DNA of 64,000 nt from Microvirga mediterraneensis. GTDB lineage: Bacteria > Pseudomonadota > Alphaproteobacteria > Rhizobiales > Beijerinckiaceae. The notes beneath the pieces were generated by a model. The model searched no databases. It had not been told where the DNA came from and was given only the letters and a program-made list of their open reading frames with translations. Below, piece by piece: positions 16,601 through 25,768 of this stretch. Each line of letters opens with the position of its first letter. Position 1 is the first letter of the stretch. The stretch covers positions 1 to 64,000 of the forward strand of contig NZ_JACDXJ010000001.1 in the NCBI RefSeq assembly GCF_013520865.1, written 5' to 3'. The translations under genes were made by a program, and so were the position numbers.

Positions 16601-17883
16601 CAACACGCGTTCTGGTCGTTGCCCACAATCATCCGGATTTTCATCCTGGCGGGACGGAAATCCTCGCCCATGATCTCTTCCGGGAATACCGCTCGCGTCC
16701 CGACGTGGAAGCCTTGTTCCTGGCCGCGACGAACAATCTCCATCGCGGGCAAAGGCCGGGCACGAGCTTCCAGTCCCCCGGAGGCGCACCGGACGAAGTC
16801 GTCATGTGGTGCGGGCATTTCGATCAGTTCAACCTGAGCCAGATCGATGCTTACGGAGTCGTTCCTCATCTCGTGAGCTTGCTCGAAGATTTTCGGCCCG
16901 ACATCGTCCATATTCACCATGTCCTGCTCATGGGCGTGGAGTTCATCGCGCTCGTGCGACGCATTCTGCCGAACGCCCGCATCGTCATGACGCTCCACGA
17001 CTACTTCCCCATCTGTGCCCACGACGGGCTGATGATGCGGACGTCCGGCAAGGAGCGATGCGACCGCGCAACGCCCCATCGCTGCAACGGATGCTTTCCG
17101 AACATCCCGGCCGACCGTTTTCTTCTTCGCGAGACCTATATCCGGACCCATCTCGACCAAGTTCACCGTTTCGTCGCCCCCAGCCGCTTCCTCAAGGAGC
17201 GTTTCGTCAGCTGGGGACTTCCGTCCGGTTCGATCGAGATCGTCCCCAATGGGCGCCCCGCCGTCGTGCCGTCCGCTCATCGCTCGGCTCCATCGGGCAG
17301 GCGATCCGTGTTCGGGTATTTCGGCAACCTCAATCCCTGGAAGGGCGTTCCCGTTCTCCTCAAGGCGGCTCAGCGCCTCATCGCGGACGGCGTCGATGAT
17401 TTCGAGCTTCGCCTGCACGGAGGCGCGCCATTTCAGGCGAAGGAGTTCGTCGAGAAGATCGACACGCTTCTCAACGAGACGGAGCCGCAGGTCGTCAGGC
17501 TCGGGCCCTATGGGCGTGAGGACGTTCCGGGCCTCATGGCGGCAGTCGACTGGGTGGTGGTGCCGTCGGTCTGGTGGGAGAACGCCCCCCTGGTGATCCA
17601 GGAGGCGTTCGCCCATCGGCGTCCCGTCATCGCCAGCGGCATCGGAGGAATGGCGGAAGCCGTGCGGGACGGGATCGACGGCCTTCATGTCCGCCCCGAC
17701 GACCCGTCCCTGCTCGCCCGCACCATGCGGCAGGCCATCGAGACACCCGATCTTTGGGACACGCTGGCCGGCGGGATCACTCCGCCTGACGACATGACCA
17801 CCGTCGCGGAGCGGCACCTCACTCTCTATCGCGGCCTTCTCAAAGGCGCCGATATCATCGAACTGAAGGCGAACGCGGCATGA
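16597..17883 (+). CDS. GT4-family glycosyltransferase (first of two paralogues)
   Basis: A 428-residue GT-B-fold retaining glycosyltransferase. The N-terminal domain begins TRVLVVAHNHPDFHPGGTEILAHDLFREY with the usual glycine-rich loop. The C-terminal donor domain has FGYFGNLNPWKGVPVLL and the EX7E region ENAPLVIQEAFAHRRPVIAS. Between them is a striking Cys cluster C-x7-C-x2-C-FP (CDRATPHRCNGCFP), also present in the paralogue at 20890. GTG at 16597 was chosen because GGAGGAGA is well placed upstream and the start overlaps the previous stop by 4 bases. Confidence 0.88.
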   Translation: MTTRVLVVAHNHPDFHPGGTEILAHDLFREYRSRPDVEALFLAATNNLHRGQRPGTSFQSPGGAPDEVVMWCGHFDQFNLSQIDAYGVVPHLVSLLEDFRPDIVHIHHVLLMGVEFIALVRRILPNARIVMTLHDYFPICAHDGLMMRTSGKERCDRATPHRCNGCFPNIPADRFLLRETYIRTHLDQVHRFVAPSRFLKERFVSWGLPSGSIEIVPNGRPAVVPSAHRSAPSGRRSVFGYFGNLNPWKGVPVLLKAAQRLIADGVDDFELRLHGGAPFQAKEFVEKIDTLLNETEPQVVRLGPYGREDVPGLMAAVDWVVVPSVWWENAPLVIQEAFAHRRPVIASGIGGMAEAVRDGIDGLHVRPDDPSLLARTMRQAIETPDLWDTLAGGITPPDDMTTVAERHLTLYRGLLKGADIIELKANAA

Positions 17884-18641
17884 GCACAGCACAATCAAAG
17901 AATGCGGTGGCCGTACCGGCGGGTCCGCAGCTCCAGGGGCGCGTCGACGCCATCGAAGGACGGCGCCTGTACGGATGGGTCTGGGATCGCACCCGCCCGA
18001 CGGAACGCCTCCTGGTCCGGATCAGCCTGAACGGAGAGAACCTCGCATCGACCACGGCCGACATGCCGCGCGTCGACCTGCGCCGCAACGGGATCGGCGA
18101 CGGCGGCTACGCCTTCGAGATCGAGCTGCCGGACACGGCCGGCCAAGGCACCGCCAGCCTCTCCGTCGTGGCGATCTCCCCGTCGACCGGCGAGGAACTC
18201 GTCCTGCAGGCTCCGAGCCAGGACGAGCGCGCGGCCGAGGCGGCGATCAACGCGCCGCTGAACCGGGTGTTCGACCGGCTCGAACTGCTCATCGAAGCGC
18301 AACGCCGCTCGCAGATCCTGCAGCGCGAGGCTGTCGAGAGTCTTCGGGGAACGTCGACGCAGATCAACGAAATCGTCGCCGAGGAGAACGGCATCGCGGC
18401 GGCTCTCGACGCGGTCAGGGCCAATCAGACCGACCTCGCCCAGAAGATCTCCGACATCGAAGTCTTCCACATGCGCTTCGACAGGGTTCTGGCGGATTTC
18501 GGAAAGCAGATCGACGACCTCGGATCCTCCGTCGACCGGCCGATGCGAAGAGCCGTCGCGCTGCTGATGGCGTTCGGGGGAATTTCCGCCGTGAGCGCCA
18601 TCGCGGCCCTCATCGTCCTCCTGCGCCATCCTCCCTGGTAG
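17880..18641 (+). CDS. Tail-anchored membrane protein with a beta module and coiled coil
   Basis: A 253-residue protein with no named family that I recognise. Residues about 17-90 form a module with the pattern LQGRVDAIEGRRLYGWVWD followed by R-x-DL and GGYAFEIEL; related GW-x-x-D modules are seen in the neighbouring 728- and 744-residue proteins. About 115-220 is predicted helical or coiled coil, and a single C-terminal transmembrane helix (about 226-248, LLMAFGGISAVSAIAALIVLL) ends the protein. This suggests a cytoplasmic scaffold that holds the glycan enzymes at the inner membrane. Start overlaps the previous stop by ATGA. Confidence 0.6.
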   Translation: MSTAQSKNAVAVPAGPQLQGRVDAIEGRRLYGWVWDRTRPTERLLVRISLNGENLASTTADMPRVDLRRNGIGDGGYAFEIELPDTAGQGTASLSVVAISPSTGEELVLQAPSQDERAAEAAINAPLNRVFDRLELLIEAQRRSQILQREAVESLRGTSTQINEIVAEENGIAAALDAVRANQTDLAQKISDIEVFHMRFDRVLADFGKQIDDLGSSVDRPMRRAVALLMAFGGISAVSAIAALIVLLRHPPW

Positions 18642-18695
18642 TCCCCTGTCGAAGCGCGAGCGGAAACGGTCATCGAACGGAAATTCAGGTCTCCC

Positions 18696-20882
18696 ATGCA
18701 GTACAATACGCAACCGTTGGAAATGCGCGAGCTGCCTCTCGACGGCGAGAGCGCCCTCGTCACCCCGATCGGCGACGACCTTGCGCTGATCGCCGGCGTG
18801 GCCGACGCTATGGCCGACCGGATCGAAACGTTGCTCAACGGCGATCCGTCCATGTCCATGAAGGCCGATACCGTCTCCTGGGCCCGGAAGGATGCGCCTG
18901 AGGATGCTGCGGTTGGCTTCGTCGCCATCGTGCCGATCCGCCTCGCCGCCAAGGTGCGCCTGCGCTCGGTGGTGATGCGGCGCAACGGGCCGCCGATCCG
19001 CTACACCCTCGTCAAGCCGGCGGTTCCGCTCGCCACGCTGATCCGAATCGTCTCCGCCGATTCCGGAGACCGGGCCCCGGTCGTCATCGACCGCATCGTT
19101 CATGCCCTGATCGGCGGGAAGACCAATCAGAAGCGCCTGGAGGCGGCCGTTTCGGTGCTCGGCGCCGCGGGCCCGACGGATGGCTGGATCGAGGTCATCG
19201 GCTCGATCGACACGGGGCATGTGTTCCTTCAAGGCTGGGCCACAGATCTGCCGTGCGACCGGGTGCGCGTCCTTGCCGCCCATGACGGTCTCATGGCCGG
19301 CGAGTTCAAGTCGGCGTCGGTTCCCCGCAATGACCTCGGGGAGCAGGGCAAGGGCTTCGTGGGCCTGCTCGACACGGGATCATCGGTGATCGATCCCGGC
19401 AAGCTCAAGACGCTGTTCTTCCGGGGACGGGACGGGTGGCGCAGCCTCGAAGTCTATGAGCGCCGCGTTCTCCTGTCCCCGACGGACGTTCCCGCCCATA
19501 TCCGTGACGGCCTGGTCCGCGCGAATGCGAACCCGGACACCATGCTGACGCTCCGGCGGGCCGGAGAGCGGTTCGACGGTCGCGACACCGTGTCGGATCT
19601 TAAAGTGCCGGTCCGCCTCGGCATGGACATGGTGGCCGAAATTCCCGGCGGCGGGATGCTGGTGGCCGGCTGGATGCTCGATCCGGAAGGCCACGTGGAT
19701 TCCCTCACCCTGAGGTCCGGCGCGACCCAGCAGCGGATCGACGAGACCTGGACCCGCCTCCCCCGGTCGGACGTCTCGTCGGCGTTTCAGCACAACGGCC
19801 TCTTCGCCGGACGTCTCGATCCGGCCCGCAACGATCACGGCTTCCTGGCCTTCGTCCCCGGTCCGCCGTCGGCCGCGGATGGGCCGGTCTATTTCGAGAT
19901 GGCGGTCGGCGACAATGTCGCGTTCTATCCGCTCACGCCGCTGCGCGGCATGTCCCGCCGTTCTCTCGAGCGGCTCATCTCGCCTCTCGACCCGCGCACG
20001 GCGGCAGCCGGCGCCGCCATTGAGCGTCATATCGGTCCCATGATGCAGGTCATGGCGGCGCCCGCGCCCACGGTGACGGAAATCCGCGACTTCGACTTCG
20101 ATGATTCTGAAACCGGCCGGGCCCTGGTGGTCGGCGCCGGGGTCGATGTCGAGGAAACGGCCGTGACCCTGTCGCTTCTCGCGCTGGATTCCGAGACGAA
20201 GGAAATGCCGATCATCGTCGCAGCGCCCCTGGAGGCCTTCGACAGCATCGCCCCGGAAGCGGAACGGCTCTCGCGCTTCTACGGCATCAAGGTCCGGGTG
20301 ATCGGCGCAAGCGGCGTGCAGGACGCCTGCGACGCGTTCGAGGCCGCCATTCAGGCGACGAAGGCGGAGACGCTGATCTTTCTCGCCGCAGGCGTCCTGC
20401 CCCGGCAGGCCGGATGGATCTCGTCGCTGGAGCGCGCCTATCGCAATCGCGGCGGCAAGGCGATGATCAGCCCGACGATCCTCTACGAGGACAATTCCAT
20501 CCGCTTCGCGGGAACCTGGCTCGACCAGGAGGAGCAGAAGCTCGTCGACCGCTACATCGGGTATCCGCGCGACGTGGTGCGCGGGTCCCAGCCGACGGAG
20601 GTCATCGCCGGATCGCTGTCCTGCTGCATCGTCTCGCGCGAATCCATCGCATCGGTCGGCGGCTTCACGCGCTCCTATCTGGGCGCCGGCGAGAAGGGGC
20701 GCGACCTCTGCCTCAAGATGAGGCTCGGAGGGACGCCTGCGGTCTGGCTGCCGGATGTCGAGATGATCTCGGCCGACAACGATGTCGGCCCCACGGCTTT
20801 TCCGGTGCACCGCCTGGCCCAGAAAGTCGATCGCTGGAGCTTCGACCGCAAGTGGTCGCTCCTCATCAACAACATGAGGTAG
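18696..20882 (+). CDS. GT2-like pseudo-glycosyltransferase with repeated GW modules
   Basis: A 728-residue relative of the 744-residue GT2 protein. The N-terminal two thirds contain two copies of the GW-x-x-D module (about residues 165-230, VFLQGWATD; about 320-390, MLVAGWMLDPEG). The C-terminal 250 residues align by eye with a GT2 domain (AGWISSLERAYRNRG, SPTILYEDNSIRFAGTW, SVGGFTRSY, RDLCLKMRLGG). The metal-binding SD of the paralogue (NSDIIP) is AG here (LAAGVLP), and the catalytic ED is EK (AGEKGRDLC). It probably does not transfer sugar and may be a regulatory or scaffolding partner of an active enzyme. Confidence 0.7.
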   Translation: MQYNTQPLEMRELPLDGESALVTPIGDDLALIAGVADAMADRIETLLNGDPSMSMKADTVSWARKDAPEDAAVGFVAIVPIRLAAKVRLRSVVMRRNGPPIRYTLVKPAVPLATLIRIVSADSGDRAPVVIDRIVHALIGGKTNQKRLEAAVSVLGAAGPTDGWIEVIGSIDTGHVFLQGWATDLPCDRVRVLAAHDGLMAGEFKSASVPRNDLGEQGKGFVGLLDTGSSVIDPGKLKTLFFRGRDGWRSLEVYERRVLLSPTDVPAHIRDGLVRANANPDTMLTLRRAGERFDGRDTVSDLKVPVRLGMDMVAEIPGGGMLVAGWMLDPEGHVDSLTLRSGATQQRIDETWTRLPRSDVSSAFQHNGLFAGRLDPARNDHGFLAFVPGPPSAADGPVYFEMAVGDNVAFYPLTPLRGMSRRSLERLISPLDPRTAAAGAAIERHIGPMMQVMAAPAPTVTEIRDFDFDDSETGRALVVGAGVDVEETAVTLSLLALDSETKEMPIIVAAPLEAFDSIAPEAERLSRFYGIKVRVIGASGVQDACDAFEAAIQATKAETLIFLAAGVLPRQAGWISSLERAYRNRGGKAMISPTILYEDNSIRFAGTWLDQEEQKLVDRYIGYPRDVVRGSQPTEVIAGSLSCCIVSRESIASVGGFTRSYLGAGEKGRDLCLKMRLGGTPAVWLPDVEMISADNDVGPTAFPVHRLAQKVDRWSFDRKWSLLINNMR

Positions 20883-20889
20883 TCAAAGC

Positions 20890-22197
20890 ATGTCCAATCC
20901 CTCTCCCCGCGTCCTCATCGTCTCGCACGGCCATCCGAGCTTCTCCCTCGGGGGCGCCGAGATCGCCGCGTATAACCTGCACAAGGGCCTCAACCGGATC
21001 GGCAACGTCGAATCCCGTTTCCTGGCCCGCGTCGGCCACCCGGTCGCGCGGCACAGCCGTACGGCCCTGATGAGCCTTCGGCAGACCGAGGGCGAATTCC
21101 TCTATCATGCCGACGAGTACGACCATTTCCTCCTCTCGAACCGGAACACGGAGGAAATCGAGCGCGACTTCCTTCGCGTCCTGAAGGACCTGAGGCCCGA
21201 CGTCGTTCACTTCCACCACTTCATCGGCCTGGGTCTCGAGATGATCTATGCCGTCCGCCGGGCGCTTCCCGATTGCGTGATCGTCATCACGTTCCACGAG
21301 TTCCTGTCGATCTGCAGCCATCACGGGCAGATGGTGAAGACGGGCGGCACGAAACTCTGCCACAGGGCTTCGCCGTCGGATTGCAACGCCTGCTTCCCGG
21401 AGATCTCGCCCGCGCGCTTCCTGCGTCGCGAGCATTTCATCCGCGGCCTTCTCGACGTCGCCGACTTCTTCGTGTCGCCGAGCCAGTTCCTCGTCGACCG
21501 TTATGTGGATTGGGGCCTGGACCGATCCCGCTTCATCGTCATCGAGAACGGCCTGGATATTGCCGAAACGGCGCCGCCGCGCAGCCTGCCTCAGCGCGGA
21601 GGCCGGCGCTCCCGGTTCGGCTATTTCGGCCAGATCACGCAGTTCAAGGGCGTCGATGTGCTGCTCGACGCGGTCACGTGCATTCCGGATTCTGTCTGGG
21701 GCGACGATGCCCAGCTGATGATCTTCGGCGGCAACCTGGAGCGGCAGCCGGAGTCGTTCCAGGAGAAGATCAGGAACCTGGTGGAGCGCGCCGGATCGCG
21801 GGTACGGTTCTACGGCTCCTATCAGAACAGCGAGATGCCGCGCCTCATGCGCTCCATCGACTGGACGATCATTCCCTCGATCTGGTGGGAGAACTCCCCC
21901 ATCGTGATCCAGGAATCCTTCCATCACGGACGTCCCATGATCTGCAGCAATATCGGCGGCATGGCCGAGAAGATCGTCGACGGCGTCAACGGGCTGCACT
22001 TCCGCGTCGGCTCGTCCCAGGATCTCGTCGACCGCATGACCGAGGCCCTGACGACCCCGAAGCTGTGGAACGACCTGCGCGCAGGCATCGGACAGCCGAT
22101 CACCTACGAGGAATGCGCCCAGCTTCATCTCGATCTTTATCAGGAACTTGCCGCGAAAAAGGCGACAAGCGCGTCAGCGGTCGCGCTCACGGCTTAG
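20890..22197 (+). CDS. GT4-family glycosyltransferase (second paralogue)
   Basis: A 435-residue GT-B enzyme, paralogous to the one at 16597. N-terminal PRVLIVSHGHPSFSLGGAEIAAYNLHKGL, C-terminal FGYFGQITQFKGVDVLLDAV and ENSPIVIQESFHHGRPMICSNIGGMAEK. It has the same Cys cluster, CHRASPSDCNACFP. GAGGTAGT precedes the ATG by about 10 bases. It lies 7 bases after the pseudo-GT and 34 bases before the first pyruvyl-transferase-family gene. Donor and acceptor sugars cannot be assigned from sequence. Confidence 0.88.
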   Translation: MSNPSPRVLIVSHGHPSFSLGGAEIAAYNLHKGLNRIGNVESRFLARVGHPVARHSRTALMSLRQTEGEFLYHADEYDHFLLSNRNTEEIERDFLRVLKDLRPDVVHFHHFIGLGLEMIYAVRRALPDCVIVITFHEFLSICSHHGQMVKTGGTKLCHRASPSDCNACFPEISPARFLRREHFIRGLLDVADFFVSPSQFLVDRYVDWGLDRSRFIVIENGLDIAETAPPRSLPQRGGRRSRFGYFGQITQFKGVDVLLDAVTCIPDSVWGDDAQLMIFGGNLERQPESFQEKIRNLVERAGSRVRFYGSYQNSEMPRLMRSIDWTIIPSIWWENSPIVIQESFHHGRPMICSNIGGMAEKIVDGVNGLHFRVGSSQDLVDRMTEALTTPKLWNDLRAGIGQPITYEECAQLHLDLYQELAAKKATSASAVALTA

Positions 22198-22231
22198 TCG
22201 CCTCGACACGAAACCATCTGGAGGCACAATC

Positions 22232-23419
22232 ATGAAGCGTATTCTCGTCATCAGCCCTTCGGGCGAAGTCTACAATCACGACAATGTCCGCTGGTACCGG
22301 CACAAGGACATCCAGCGCAGCATCAACCATTACCACAACATCGGGGACGCCTTCGTCTTCGACTCGTCGCTGAAGCTCCTGAACTACGACAAGCTCGATG
22401 CCCTGGAGATTGCGAACCCCGATCTGACCCAGATCGACCGGATCAATGCGGAGTACGATTACGTATTCCTGCGCGGGTCGAACTACGTCCACAAGGACAT
22501 GGTCTGGAACCAGGCGGTCGACGTGCTCAAGAAGCTCAAGATCCCGGTCATCGCCTGGGGCATCGGCGCGCAGGCGCCGGTCAAGGGCAAGATCGAGCTG
22601 TCGGAGGAGACCAAGACCGTCCTTCGCATGATGGCCGATTCCACCACCTCCATCGGCGTGCGCGGGGCCTACTCGGCGCAGGTCCTGTGGGATCTCGGGA
22701 TCAAGAACATCCGCATCGTCGGCTGCCCGACCGCATTCCGCCGGAACAACCCCGACCTGAACATTCAATTGCCGCCCCTGGAGAACATCCGGACGGCGGG
22801 CATCACGGTCCGCCGCGAGGTGTCGTCCACCTATGCCCGCGACATCCAGCAATACCTGACCTTCCATCGCGACCTCGTGAAAAGCCTGGCGGCCCGGTTC
22901 GACGTGGTGCTGATGGCGCAGGGCGAGGTCGAGGAGAAGAAGATCGTGCTCGGCACGGCGGAGCAGCGGGAAGAGGCGTTCAAGGCCCTGCGCGCCGACA
23001 AGCAGGTCAGCGACTGGTATCTCGACGATACCATGGAGAAGCTCCACAGGGAGAGGCTGTTCTATTCCGACGTAGTGGCCGATTACGAGGATCTCGTCCA
23101 GCAGAAGGACCTTGTCCTCGGATACCGGCTCCACGGCAACCTGATGGCGCTCGCGAACGGCGTTCCGTCGATCTACTTCACCTATGACAGCCGCACCGTC
23201 GAATTCGCCGAGACCTATCAGATCCCGAGCTTCGACGTCTTCTCGGGCAAGACGTTCAGGCTCGAGGATTACTGGGACCAGTCGCTCTTCGACAAGTTCA
23301 ACCGCGCCTATCATCACACCTACCGCGAAATGCATCAGTTCCTGGTCGAGAACGGGGCGGACACGAAAATGCAGCCCGTGATGCGGCAGAGCGAGTACAG
23401 GCAGCTGCAGGCAGCCTGA
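22232..23419 (+). CDS. Polysaccharide pyruvyl-transferase-family protein (first)
   Basis: A 395-residue protein with a GT-B-like fold of the PS_pyruv_trans family, whose members add a pyruvyl ketal from phosphoenolpyruvate to sugars; some relatives have other group-transfer roles. It begins with the typical NIGDAFVFDSSL segment (about residues 38-49) and has VIAWGIGAQAP, the specificity region RGAYSAQVLWDLGI and the C-terminal hallmark GYRLHGNLMALANGVPSIYF. ATG at 22232 has GGAGG 9 bases upstream. A hairpin follows the stop codon. Confidence 0.82.
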   Translation: MKRILVISPSGEVYNHDNVRWYRHKDIQRSINHYHNIGDAFVFDSSLKLLNYDKLDALEIANPDLTQIDRINAEYDYVFLRGSNYVHKDMVWNQAVDVLKKLKIPVIAWGIGAQAPVKGKIELSEETKTVLRMMADSTTSIGVRGAYSAQVLWDLGIKNIRIVGCPTAFRRNNPDLNIQLPPLENIRTAGITVRREVSSTYARDIQQYLTFHRDLVKSLAARFDVVLMAQGEVEEKKIVLGTAEQREEAFKALRADKQVSDWYLDDTMEKLHRERLFYSDVVADYEDLVQQKDLVLGYRLHGNLMALANGVPSIYFTYDSRTVEFAETYQIPSFDVFSGKTFRLEDYWDQSLFDKFNRAYHHTYREMHQFLVENGADTKMQPVMRQSEYRQLQAA

Positions 23420-23430
23420 TCGACCTATCG

Positions 23431-23457
23431 GGGATGCCGGCAGCGTTCCGGCATCCC
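23431..23457 (+). terminator. Intra-operon hairpin before galE
   Basis: GGGATGCCGG (23431-23440) and CCGGCATCCC (23448-23457) form a perfect 10-bp stem with a 7-base loop, starting 12 bases after the preceding stop codon. No long U-run follows. It may cause partial termination or protect the upstream mRNA. The stem resembles that at 13477-13504. Confidence 0.5.
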
Positions 23458-23498
23458 GTCCAATTCTCACGCGTCACAATAAGGAACGAGGGGCACTC

Positions 23499-24494
23499 AT
23501 GACAGTGTTGGTAACGGGCGGCGCCGGCTATATCGGAAGCCATATGGTTCTGGCATTGGCCGATGCCGGAAGGGACGTGGTGGTCCTGGACGATCTCAGC
23601 ACCGGGTTCGACTGGATGGTCCATCCCGACGCGACCTTCATCGAGGGCGATGTGGGTGATGAATCCCTCGTGGCGGAGATCATCAGCAAGCACTCCATCA
23701 AGGCGATCGCCCATTTCGCGGGCTCGATCATCGTTCCGGAATCCGTCAGCGACCCGCTGAAATACTACCTGAACAACACGGTCAGGACGCGCTCGCTCAT
23801 CAGCGCGGCGGTCGGAAGCGGCGTCGAGCAGTTTCTCTTCTCCTCGACCGCCGCCGTCTATGGCGATGCCAAAGAGAGCCCGATCACCGAGGGCACGCCG
23901 CTCAACCCGGTCTCGCCCTATGGCACGTCTAAGCTCATGACCGAGATGATGCTGCGGGACGTGACCCGCGCGCACCCTCTGCGCTTCGTGGCCCTCCGGT
24001 ATTTCAACGTCGCGGGCGCCGATCCTCAGGGCCGCAGCGGGCAAAGCACGCGCCAAGCGACGCATCTCATCAAGGTCGCGACCCAGGCGGCGCTGGGCGA
24101 GAGATCCCACATCGACATCTTCGGCACCGATTATCCCACGCCCGACGGCACATGTCTGCGCGACTACATTCACGTGTCCGATCTGGCCCAGGCCCACATG
24201 CTCGCGCTCGATTACCTCGATGCGGGCGGCAACAGCACCGTGTTCAATTGCGGCTATGGGCGCGGATACTCGGTGCACGAAGTCGTCGAGGCCGTGAAGC
24301 GGGTCTCGGGGGTCGATTTTCCCGTGAACCTGTCCCCAAGACGGGCCGGCGATCCCGCCACCCTGATCGCAGGCGCCGAGCGGGTTCGCGAGACCCTGAA
24401 CTGGTCCCCTCGGCACGACGATCTCGAGGCGATCATCCGCCATGCGCTGTCATGGGAGAACAGCCTGAAGCTGCGCCGCGCGGAAGCCGCCTAA
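23499..24494 (+). CDS. galE: UDP-glucose 4-epimerase
   Basis: A 331-residue extended short-chain dehydrogenase that interconverts UDP-glucose and UDP-galactose with tightly bound NAD. N-terminal VLVTGGAGYIGSHM binds NAD, SSTAAVYG supplies the catalytic Ser/Thr and YGTSK (about residues 146-150) the Tyr-Lys pair. ALRYFNVAGADPQG and LRDYIHVSDLAQAH are GalE signatures. It very likely feeds UDP-galactose to the glycosyltransferases of this cluster. It follows a hairpin, so its level may differ from that of the upstream genes. Confidence 0.93.
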   Translation: MTVLVTGGAGYIGSHMVLALADAGRDVVVLDDLSTGFDWMVHPDATFIEGDVGDESLVAEIISKHSIKAIAHFAGSIIVPESVSDPLKYYLNNTVRTRSLISAAVGSGVEQFLFSSTAAVYGDAKESPITEGTPLNPVSPYGTSKLMTEMMLRDVTRAHPLRFVALRYFNVAGADPQGRSGQSTRQATHLIKVATQAALGERSHIDIFGTDYPTPDGTCLRDYIHVSDLAQAHMLALDYLDAGGNSTVFNCGYGRGYSVHEVVEAVKRVSGVDFPVNLSPRRAGDPATLIAGAERVRETLNWSPRHDDLEAIIRHALSWENSLKLRRAEAA

Positions 24495-24529
24495 TCCCGG
24501 ACAACACCTGATTTCAGAATGGATTTTAC

Positions 24530-25756
24530 ATGCTCGACGAAATGACCATGGATAAGCCGCTCAGCCAGCCCGCTTCCGCGCCGAAGGCGTCCGCCAAGCC
24601 CCTGCGGGTCGCGATCCTGTGGAAGTATCCGTCCCTGGGACTCTACTCGAACGCCGCGTTCGAGGATCTCTACAACGGGATCGGCCACAACAACGGCAAT
24701 CTGGCCTTCGTCTATGCGATCGCCAGCCACATTGCCAATCCGGTCAAGTTCTTCAGCTGGAGCGCATCGGCCGAGAGCCTGAAGGAGAACGCCGACGTCA
24801 TCGTCATTCCGTGCGCCAACCAGTTGGGCCGCCACACGGATTACGGCACCATGGCGGACAACCTGGAGAAGTCGGGCCTGCCGATCGTCGCCATTGGGCT
24901 CGGCGCCCAGGCGGACAGCTACGATCAGGACATCCAGCTGACCGACGGGACCCGTCGGTGGGCCGAGGTCATCGCGCGCTCCAACCCGTCCTCTGCGGGC
25001 TCCAACATCTACACGCGCGGCGCGTTCACTACGTCGCAGCTCGACAAGCTGGGTATCAACGGCTCGGTTGCCGGCGGCTGCCCTTCGTATTTCACGAACC
25101 CGAATCCGGGCCTCGGTCAGAAGATCCACAAGCAATGGTCGGACCTTGCCCTGCCGCGCTCCATCTCGGTCGCCGCGGGTCATCAGGCATGGCTGAAGAC
25201 CCGGGACATCGAGCATCAGCTGATCGGCCTCATGATGGACCCGATGTATCCGGGCCAGTACGTGGTTCAATCGATGGGCGAGATGATCCGCGTTTCCCGG
25301 GAGATCTTCGACGGGATCGACCCGCATGCGCTGAAGGAGATCCACAACCACACCGTTCCGCATTACACCTTCGAGGAATTCAAGTCCTGGTGCCGGAACT
25401 ACGTCCGCTCATTCTACGACGTGCCGGCCTGGATGGACACGCTGCGCCGGCACGACCTCACGATCGGATCCCGCTACCATGGCGTCGCCCTTGCCCTCCA
25501 GGCGGAGCGCATGGGCCTGACCGTCACCATCGATTCCCGCACCCGGGAGCTGTGCGAGAATACAGGCGTCCCGCATGTGGCCGCGACCGACCTCACAGCA
25601 CCGCTCACCCGCTCCAGCCTGAAGAAGATGATCCGGTTCGATCCGGACGCCTATGACCGGCATCGCAGCGCGGCGGCCGCGCGATATCTGGACTTCCTCA
25701 GCGCGAACAGGCTTCAGCCAGCCTCCTTCCTCGGCCGGATTGCGACCGGCACCTGA
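24530..25756 (+). CDS. Polysaccharide pyruvyl-transferase-family protein (second)
   Basis: A 408-residue protein related in fold to the protein at 22232 but clearly diverged. It carries IVAIGLGAQADSYD, RGAFTTSQLDKLGI (specificity strand), GSVAGGCPSYF and the C-terminal hallmark HDLTIGSRYHGVALALQAERMGLTVTIDSR. The N-terminal 25 residues are a low-complexity Lys/Ala/Pro arm. Two different members in one cluster suggest two modification sites or two different acceptors. True pyruvyl transfer is inferred from the family. Confidence 0.8.
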   Translation: MLDEMTMDKPLSQPASAPKASAKPLRVAILWKYPSLGLYSNAAFEDLYNGIGHNNGNLAFVYAIASHIANPVKFFSWSASAESLKENADVIVIPCANQLGRHTDYGTMADNLEKSGLPIVAIGLGAQADSYDQDIQLTDGTRRWAEVIARSNPSSAGSNIYTRGAFTTSQLDKLGINGSVAGGCPSYFTNPNPGLGQKIHKQWSDLALPRSISVAAGHQAWLKTRDIEHQLIGLMMDPMYPGQYVVQSMGEMIRVSREIFDGIDPHALKEIHNHTVPHYTFEEFKSWCRNYVRSFYDVPAWMDTLRRHDLTIGSRYHGVALALQAERMGLTVTIDSRTRELCENTGVPHVAATDLTAPLTRSSLKKMIRFDPDAYDRHRSAAAARYLDFLSANRLQPASFLGRIATGT

Positions 25757-25768
25757 GACGATGATCTC

